Assembly (NCBI GenBank): GCA_026182355.1
Contig: JAPFBL010000244.1
Span: 443,501-507,500, forward strand
Direction: 5' to 3'
Source of the DNA: Hermatobates lingyangjiaoensis
Taxonomy: Eukaryota; Arthropoda; Insecta; Hemiptera; Hermatobatidae
DNA: 64,000 nucleotides
Shown: positions 57,830 to 64,000 of the stretch, in pieces
Layout: the number at the start of each line of letters is the position of its first letter
Position numbering within the stretch: the first letter of the stretch is position 1
The notes under the pieces: model-generated
What the model saw: the letters and a program-made list of their open reading frames with translations, nothing else
Database searches by the model: none
What the model was told of the DNA's origin: nothing
Made by a program: the position numbers and the translations under genes

Positions 57830-58012
57830 TGTATTAATAAATAATTAATATAATATATATAACAGTTTTAATTAATTATATTTTAATATTTAAAGCATAA
57901 ATGATTTAATATTAACTGTAAAAGTCAAATGAATAAAGTTCATAGGACTGTTTTACACTATGACAAATATAATCTGTCCTGTTTAGAAGGCTTTTTAAAC
58001 AGGTGAGGAGTG

Positions 58013-58085
58013 GGGGTCACTCGTGGGCTAATGGGTAGCGCGCTTCACTGCACGAAAAAAAGCTGGGTTCAATTCCAGCAATTGA
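58013..58085 (+). mobile_element. tRNA-like SINE head
   Basis: GGGCTAATGGGTAGCGCGC (box A-like) and GGTTCAATTCC (box B) about 40 bases apart. The anticodon arm is not regular, so it is more likely a SINE or tRNA pseudogene than a tRNA gene. Confidence 0.45.
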
Positions 58086-58876
58086 ATAAACATTTTACTT
58101 CATTTCATGCACACTTTTCGTCACGCTCAATCTTCACCACTCTCATGTTTGACCTGCTACTTCAATAACACTTGGCTTGGCTTAGTACTATCTATAACCT
58201 AAAACTCTAACTCCTTTCAATTGTGGCACAACTCTGGGAAATTAGGTAAACTAAGGAAAATATGACGAGAATTTCTAAAAAAAGATCATACTTTCATAGA
58301 ATTACTTGATACTATAACTATAGTCTAATAAGTCTTAAATACCAAAAGCAAGACCAACATTTCACTGGTATTTCAGCAATAAAGATCTCACGCTTAAGAA
58401 GATCCAGACGACCACGAAATAATGTATAATGAATGCCAAACAAAAGACCACAGACTGTCACTAACTGACACCATAAACACAGCAGTACAAGAATTCAGAA
58501 GTAAGCAGTACAAGAATTCAGAAGTAATAGGTCCGTGACCTGGAACTGCTAATTACAACACCCACTGGCAGTACGCGGAAAGAGTCGTTGGTAAACAATG
58601 ACAAATCTGAAATGTAAACTCATATACACCCTACTCCTATAGGTTCTCTACAGTAAACTCCTTCCAGGACTATTCAAATTCAGAAAAAGTAACACGCCCA
58701 ATCCATCCGACTCTCAGATACCTCCCCCCCTTACTCATCAACTGGTTTCGGAATGAGAAGTGGGGAAATCCCCGCTACAACGGCCCCGCCCATATAAGAA
58801 ACATCAATTGCATTGGAAACAGACAGATTAAACAAGGAAAATTATTGATGCTATTTAAAATCCGCGCTCAAAATCA

Positions 58877-59050
58877 ACCTTATTATTTATTGTATTTCTA
58901 ATTATTCTTTCTTTTATTATTTATTGTACTTCTAATTATTCTTTCTTTTATTATTTATTGTACTTCTAATTATTCTTTCTTTTATTATTTATTGTATTTC
59001 TAATTATTCTTTCTTTTATTATTTATTGTACTTCTAATTATTCTTTCTTG
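58877..59050 (+). repeat. 36-bp tandem repeat, 5 copies
   Basis: Unit TATTATTTATTGTACTTCTA + ATTATTCTTTCTTTTA. A degenerate relative may continue after 60510. Confidence 0.85.
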
Positions 59051-59100
59051 TTAGATGTATAAATAACTAGCAAACCTTGCCCATCTTTGACAATTTTTGT
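59045..59100 (-). mobile_element. Inverted Helitron 3' terminus
   Basis: On the minus strand: TTGTCAAAGATGGGCAAGG, TTTGCTAG, then T. This matches the Helitron end family in this window and shows an intact CTAG terminus (CTRR form). Only the terminal part is seen. Confidence 0.5.
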
Positions 59101-59138
59101 TGAATCAAAAATTTTATTCTACTTGGTATTCCAAAATA

Positions 59139-60440
59139 CACTCCTGTGCAAAAATTATCGCACCACTTTAAAAATTGGAGATTTTATTAATAATATCGAA
59201 CTGGGAGCATAGTTACTGTAGTAAAGAAATGTCCAGAGGTTGTTTACATTATTGTGATCCATATTCCTTCGCCAGGGTTTCCTCATAAACTAGTAGAAGT
59301 CCAAAGGTTGAATCTCGTCTTTTGACTGCCTAACCTTTAGCACTGTTTTCAGTCTTGTGTTGACTTCCTAGTGTCCACAGCGCTTAATATTTATTATTCA
59401 AATCAATTTTAACTTTTAAAAGTTAATACTGGACAGAGGTCGGTTTCTAAATGTTCCGCAGTGTGTCCGGCCTCAGACTCTGTTAGAAGAAGACTACAGC
59501 CAGAAGCAAGTGGCTCAAGTGCTGGGGGGTCAGCCATTCAACAGTGGGAGACTGATCACTCGTTGGGAGACTGGAAGTCACACCAGGAGACCAGGTCAGG
59601 GTCGATCTCGTCTTACTTCGGAAGTCGATGACCGTTTCTTGAGGCAAAATGCATTGAGAAAAAAGGGATGTAACAGGTCGAGAGCTGAGTGCTCTAATCC
59701 AAAATGTTAGAAATTTGACAATCTCTTCATCTACGGTGAGAAGACGACTGCCCGAAGCAAACTTAGATGCTCGTCGGCCCAAAAAGTCCCCCCTTCTCAC
59801 CAGGCAGCACCGTGTTGCATGGCTTCGGTTTGCACGGGAACCGCTGATTGGACTGTGGACGATGGGCCAAGGTTCTTTCACGGACGAGGTTAGAATATGT
59901 CTTCGTAGGCCTGATGGTAGGGGAAGAGTATGGAGGAGGCCTGGAGAGAGATACGCAGCCTGAAATGGTGCGCCAGGTACCCTTTGGAGGAGGGTCTATC
60001 ATGTTTGGGCCGGTATTTGTCTGACTGCTCGCACGGAGTTAGTGCCACTTCGAGGGAGGTCTATGGATGCGGATAGGTACATCTATACCATTCTGGAAGA
60101 TCACGTGACACCTTTCGCCCCTTACATCGGAGAGGAATTCTTTCTAATGCAGAACAATGTCCTTCTCCACATCTGACAAGAGATTACCTCCTACCTCAGT
60201 GATGTGGGTATTTAATGTTATGGACTGCCAGCCAGAAGTCCGGATCTAAATTCAATTGAACAATGTGTGGGACCTGTTAAAAAGAAGAATTCGAGCTCGT
60301 CAGCCCCTCCAGAGACAATTGACCAGTTGGAGCATGCAGCTGTGACAGAATGGGACAACGTGGGCCAAGAGATGATTGGCAGTCTCATCGAAAGCCTTCC
60401 CAGGCGGATCCGAGCTGTCACCTCAAGAGGGGACCTACTA
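59139..60440 (+). pseudogene. Tc1-like transposase relic
   Basis: Left terminal repeat CACTCCTGTGCAAAAATTAT follows TA at 59137. The transposase can be read from about 59490 in several frames: the helix-turn-helix region SQKQVAQVLG, the GRPR-like hook SHTRRPGQGRSRL, STVRRRLPEANLDARRPKK, the first catalytic region FTDEVRICLRRPDGRGRVW, GGGSIMFW (in GGGSIMFGP form after a shift), and SPDLNSIEQ. The normal QDNARPH block has become QNNVLLH, so the second catalytic Asp is lost. Stops and frameshifts occur near 59711, 59962, 60180 and 60250. No right terminal repeat was found. Clearly dead. Confidence 0.85.
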
Positions 60441-60499
60441 AGTACTAAACTAAGGCCACGTTGCAAGGTGACGTCATTAATCCAAGAAAATTATTGGAG

Positions 60500-61930
60500 C
60501 TATTTAAAATTCCCGGCGGCCCTTCAAAATAACCTTAATTATTTAAATTGGATTTCCAATTAATTTTTTTTATTATTTAATTGTTACTTCCAATTATTCC
60601 CTTTTAAAAAGATTTCAAATTTTCTTTCTTTTATTTTTAGTAAATTCTAAAAAACCTTTTATTAATTTGAAAATTATCTTTTTTTAATTAAAATTTGAAT
60701 TCCAATTTTCTTACTTTTTTAAATTGGTAATTTCCAAATTTTCTTTTTTAGAATTGTAAAAAATTCCAAATTGATTTTAAACAAATTTTTGTAACAAACA
60801 TTTAATTCTTCCTTGGGTTTCCAAAAAAATATTGGAAATCTAAATTTGAAAAAAATACCATTAATTTAGTGGTTGTTTTCAAATTTCCCGATCACTCAAT
60901 TGTACTGTTTCCTTAGGTTATTTTAAGGCCAAAGAGGTGGAACCACTTTAAACTCTTGAGCAATCCAAAAAAATTGACCAAATTTAGGAAAATGGCCTGC
61001 CCTTTTCAACAATTCCCCATGACTTTAAGTTCCCGTTAAATTGGAAAATTTTTTGTTTTTTTCCTTACCGAATATTAATGCTTTACTTTAAAAGTTTTTC
61101 TAATAGAAGGAGTCCAAGGGAAAAAATTTTCAAGAGTCAAAACCATAATTAAAGGCTTCTTAATTAAATCAAACTCTCTTTACACCCTTGTTTTTCTTTT
61201 CTCAATGAAAAATAAGCTTAAAAACCTTTTTGTTTGATTTTCCTACCTTGGTTAATTTTAATTATGAAAAAACCTTCAAAAGCCATTTATTCTTAATGGT
61301 GGTGTTTTAACTTGGGAAAACCCTTTTTTCAAGATGTTCAAATTACGGAATTTAATAATTCAAAGCCAAATTTAAATTAAAACAACAACAAATTTACTTG
61401 CCAAAACCCGTTTGTATTTTTTAAAATAAAATTTTGCGGAAAGGACAAAAACAGAAAAATTTTCTAATTTCGGTTTCTCCAATTATAAACTAAAGAAATT
61501 AAATATTTTAAGAATGCAACAAAAATTAGTTTTAAAGGTTTCAGTTCCTATGGGTTTATTGGTGGCTTGTTTACTTTAAAATTTTTTTTTTAAAAACGTA
61601 ATTTATTTACTTTTATTGGTTTTTCCAATTTTTTCAATTATTTTTAATTAACATTAAAAAATTTACTCAAAAGGTTTTTCCAGGTTTGAATTGTATTTTA
61701 ATAAATAAAATTTTTGGGAAAACCGACGAAATTTTTTCCTTAAATTGGATTCGGGTTTCCCCAAGTTTTAAACGTTAAAGAAAAAACTTTAAAAGTCAGT
61801 TTAAAAATGTTAAGAAAAATCATTTTTAATTTTTATTGTATTTCTGTTCCTATGTTGGAGGTTAAAACTTTAACCAATTCATGTTTGCAATTTTATTATA
61901 AAATTTTAATTTAAAATAACCCCTTGTAAA
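60500..61930. other. Anomalous AT-rich, homopolymer-doubled stretch
   Basis: Dominated by runs such as TTTT, AAAA and CC/GG pairs, without microsatellites or recognisable repeats. The start resembles a scrambled copy of 58830-59000 (GAAAATTATTG, GCTATTTAAAAT). It may be poor consensus sequence rather than biology. No gene seen. Confidence 0.5.
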
Positions 61931-61984
61931 AAAACTCTCAGTTCGGGCTCTGCACAGAATATACCATAGAGCGGACATCATAAC

Positions 61985-62272
61985 CTGGGTAAAGGTATAC
62001 AGGGTCTGTGTGTATACCACCCATACCATTGATTCTGGCCACTATCCGTTTCCGCTGAAGCGATTGCAAAGTCCTGTCAGAGTCTATTTCGCAATGACGG
62101 TAACTAAGTCGCAAGGGGAAACTTTATCTAACGCAGGAATTGAAGTGAGTGAGGCCAAGTTTTTCTCACTTGGTCAACTGTAGTTTGCTTACTCAAGGTT
62201 CCAACTCTTTGTTTTTCCATCAACCTGAAGGACAGACATCTAATGTGGTGTATACAGAAGCATTTGTTTAAC
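61985..62272 (+). pseudogene. Helitron helicase C-terminal relic
   Basis: Reads PFPLKRLQSPVRVYFAMTVT then KSQGETLSNAGIEVSEAKFF and SLGQL*FAYSRF, the C-terminal PIF1-like helicase motifs of Helitron Rep/Hel proteins. After a frame change comes GQTSNVVYTEAFV followed by TAA at 62270, the usual C-terminal tail. One in-frame stop and at least one shift show it is dead. The upstream part of the protein is missing; odd low-complexity sequence replaces it. Confidence 0.82.
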
Positions 62273-62375
62273 ACTATACTAATAATGGTATTTTATACTA
62301 TTCTATAATTTCAAATGATATTTCGGAATACCAAGTACAATCGAATTTTTGATTCCGTCAAAGACAGGTAGGTTT
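62273..62375 (+). mobile_element. Helitron 3' end
   Basis: Directly after the helicase relic comes a segment (AATAATGGTATTTTATACT ... GTCAAAGACAGGTAGGTTTG) also found at 29405-29515, 46840-46990 and, inverted, at 59045-59100. Position and sharing identify it as a Helitron terminus. Its last bases GCAAG are a decayed CTRR signature. Confidence 0.6.
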
Positions 62376-62454
62376 GCAAGTTACATATAAATTAAACAAT
62401 TTTTTTTTAAATTTAATATTTGCGTAATATAAACACTGGTAATAAACTAATGGT

Positions 62455-62972
62455 ATGAAGCCAGGGTAGCCCACTGGCTTGCATGCTCGCCGATGACAGT
62501 AGCAGTAATATATTAAAAATAAACGTAACAAACAAATTTTTGAATTTAAAATTTAAATAATATATTATTCAATGTTTACTTAATTGTTTACTTCATAAAC
62601 TGAAGTAAAGCTATGGATACAAGCATATTGTTAATACACTGAGGTTAGTATGATTTATATTAGAAATACGTAAAACCGTCATACCTCGTATACCATGGTC
62701 ATCTTACGAGGTTTTACCTATTTCTAATATAAAGCTATGGAGCCAGAGTACCCCAGAGGCTAGCATGCTCGCTGATTACTGTACTGCAAATGTATTATAA
62801 ATAACGTAAAAAAAAAAAATTAATTTAAAATTTGTGAAATATAAACACTGGTAATAAAATAAAGGCATGGAGCCAGAGTAGCCCAGATGCTTGCGTATTC
62901 GCTGATGACAGTACTGCAAATGCATTATAAAAAAAATCTGGAGTGGTCTTCACTCAACTTTACTATAAGTAA
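62455..62972 (+). mobile_element. Cluster of three SINE pieces with a shared tail
   Basis: Heads resembling CCAGAGTAGCCCAGTGGCTT occur at 62460, 62750 and 62870. The last one is followed by CTGGAGTGGTCTTCACTCAA, a tail also present alone near 19012 and 49569. A short fold-back lies at 62675-62735. Confidence 0.5.
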
Positions 62973-62989
62973 CTTAATATCAAATTTCT

Positions 62990-64000
62990 TGAGGATATAA
63001 TACATAACGTCTCATTTTAGCATATTGTAAACATCTAAATGGGATATGATTATTAGTCTTTCATTCCTGAGGTAGTACAGATAGTGATTGAAAGACATAT
63101 CAATATATAAGCTTATTTTGGTACATCGCACAGTTGATGCAAATAATTTCATTAGTATAACTACAGCAGTAATAAAATTTTTGAAAAACCAAAGTGAACA
63201 TTTCTAGATACGAAATATTCTCCTACAAGAGAACAGGCTTGTGTTTCAAATAGCCAGTGGATTTCTTACATCGTTTACTTGACATCCTTTCTCATTGAAT
63301 ATAAAGTAAAATTTGCAAATTAAAACAGGAAAATACCCTTATTTTTTCTCTGAAAAACATCATAAACATCGAAGAAAAAAATGTTGTTTTAAGAGATTTA
63401 TAATTAAAGATGTACGATAATTACATTTATTAATCTCTAAAAACGAAAGATTTCAATTTTGAATTTATCTTTTACATTTTCGGTTCTTTATAGAATTATT
63501 ATACTGGGAATTTTATGGCTTCTTAGTATTTAATAAGATCATTTTCCTTCCCCTTTGTCAAATATCAATATTACGAATTTTTTCTGAGTGAGTGTTATCA
63601 CTCAATTTTCCTGCCTTCTGTACTCTGTTATAAGTTTGTTATGAATGTATATTGAGAAAAAATATATTAGTAATTAGCCAGTTTACATACTCAAATCAAA
63701 GTCAAAGCCAGCTATTCAATAAAATTTAAATCTTTTATAGTTGGAGCTTCTAATTTTTGAAAATAATAAATATGAACAATTAGACTAGAATTGTAAAAAA
63801 AACTGAATATTTCTCAACAAACATAAGTCCTCTTTCTTGAAGAAAGAGTCCCATTCATTACATTTCAATATCATGGAAAGGTACAACATTTCCCAATTAT
63901 AATGTAATTGTAACTGATATTAAGTTTTGCTCAAGAGTGCAATATATGATTTATTAAAGCATTTTATGAGACAAATCCATCATGCCATGGAAGACAAAGG
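62990..64000. other. Last kilobase, nothing recognised
   Basis: AT-rich, no repeat ends. No further FA2H exon (the HYYLH and HHF boxes) could be found here or elsewhere after 55601. Confidence 0.45.

Noticed and set aside
58013..58085. Functional tRNA gene
   Set aside because: Box A and box B are present, but the cloverleaf arms, especially the anticodon arm with an A7 run, do not form.
59483..60002. Minus-strand frames of 132 and 79 codons
   Set aside because: Shadows of the plus-strand Tc1-like transposase relic.
63970..64000. HH-containing frame at the window end as a further FA2H exon
   Set aside because: The residues around the His pair do not match the FA2H boxes, and no acceptor site precedes it.

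Overview
The window looks like intron-rich, AT-rich animal chromosomal DNA, most likely from an arthropod. No single marker fixes the phylum; the clues are the two host genes, the repeat repertoire and the abundance of (TA)n. Most of the listed short reading frames are accidental frames inside repeats. Only two host genes can be supported, and both had to be assembled from short spliced exons.

Region by region. 0-5 kb: dispersed repeats dominated by Penelope-like element (PLE) fold-backs, a tRNA-derived SINE and a G-tract DNA transposon. 6.6-14.8 kb, minus strand: TRAPPC5 (TRAPP vesicle-tethering complex subunit, Trs31/Bet3 superfamily), complete in four exons and predicted at 194 residues. 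Its third intron (about 7.4 kb) holds a hAT element, a pogo/Tigger element, a PLE fold-back and a 3.1 kb array of 17 monomers of a 183-bp satellite. Most monomers are an open 60-codon frame whose stop abuts the next ATG. 15-24 kb: PLE fold-backs interleaved with long (TA)n, one hAT element and G-tract elements. 24.9-26.8 kb: a 56-bp minisatellite. 27.3-29.5 kb: Helitron-like sequence interrupted by a hAT element. 29.5-33.2 kb: about 80 copies of a 46-bp minisatellite. 33.8-34.4 kb: a 42-bp minisatellite grown out of a PLE ribozyme region. 34-46 kb: more PLEs, Tigger and hAT elements, SINEs and a Jockey-like LINE end. 49.7-55.6 kb, plus strand: the 5' part of FA2H (fatty acid 2-hydroxylase; cytochrome b5 domain, membrane segment, first histidine boxes). 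It follows directly on a truncated R1/I-type LINE, and its last exons are not found before the window ends. 54.1-55.2 kb: an 83-bp minisatellite expanded from a SINE tail inside an FA2H intron. 57-62.4 kb: a Tigger element, a dead Tc1-like transposon, a strange low-complexity stretch and a dead Helitron helicase end.

The most striking signal is a recurrent RNA motif. At least nine sequence-unrelated PLE families each carry CUGANGA (or a close variant), one spacer base, a stem-loop, GAA, a self-complementary 4-6 base block starting with A and ending with U, and then a non-G base. In several families this is followed by 4 bases that pair with the 4 bases before the core. This is the layout of minimal, dimer-type hammerhead ribozymes, a type already known from metazoan PLEs. 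Stems differ in sequence between families but keep pairing. Many copies are arranged as inverted fold-backs with different centres, flanked by (TA)n. One fold-back variant shows 12 of 12 changes of a single transition type with an ADAR-like neighbour pattern, suggesting RNA editing of a double-stranded PLE transcript before reverse transcription.
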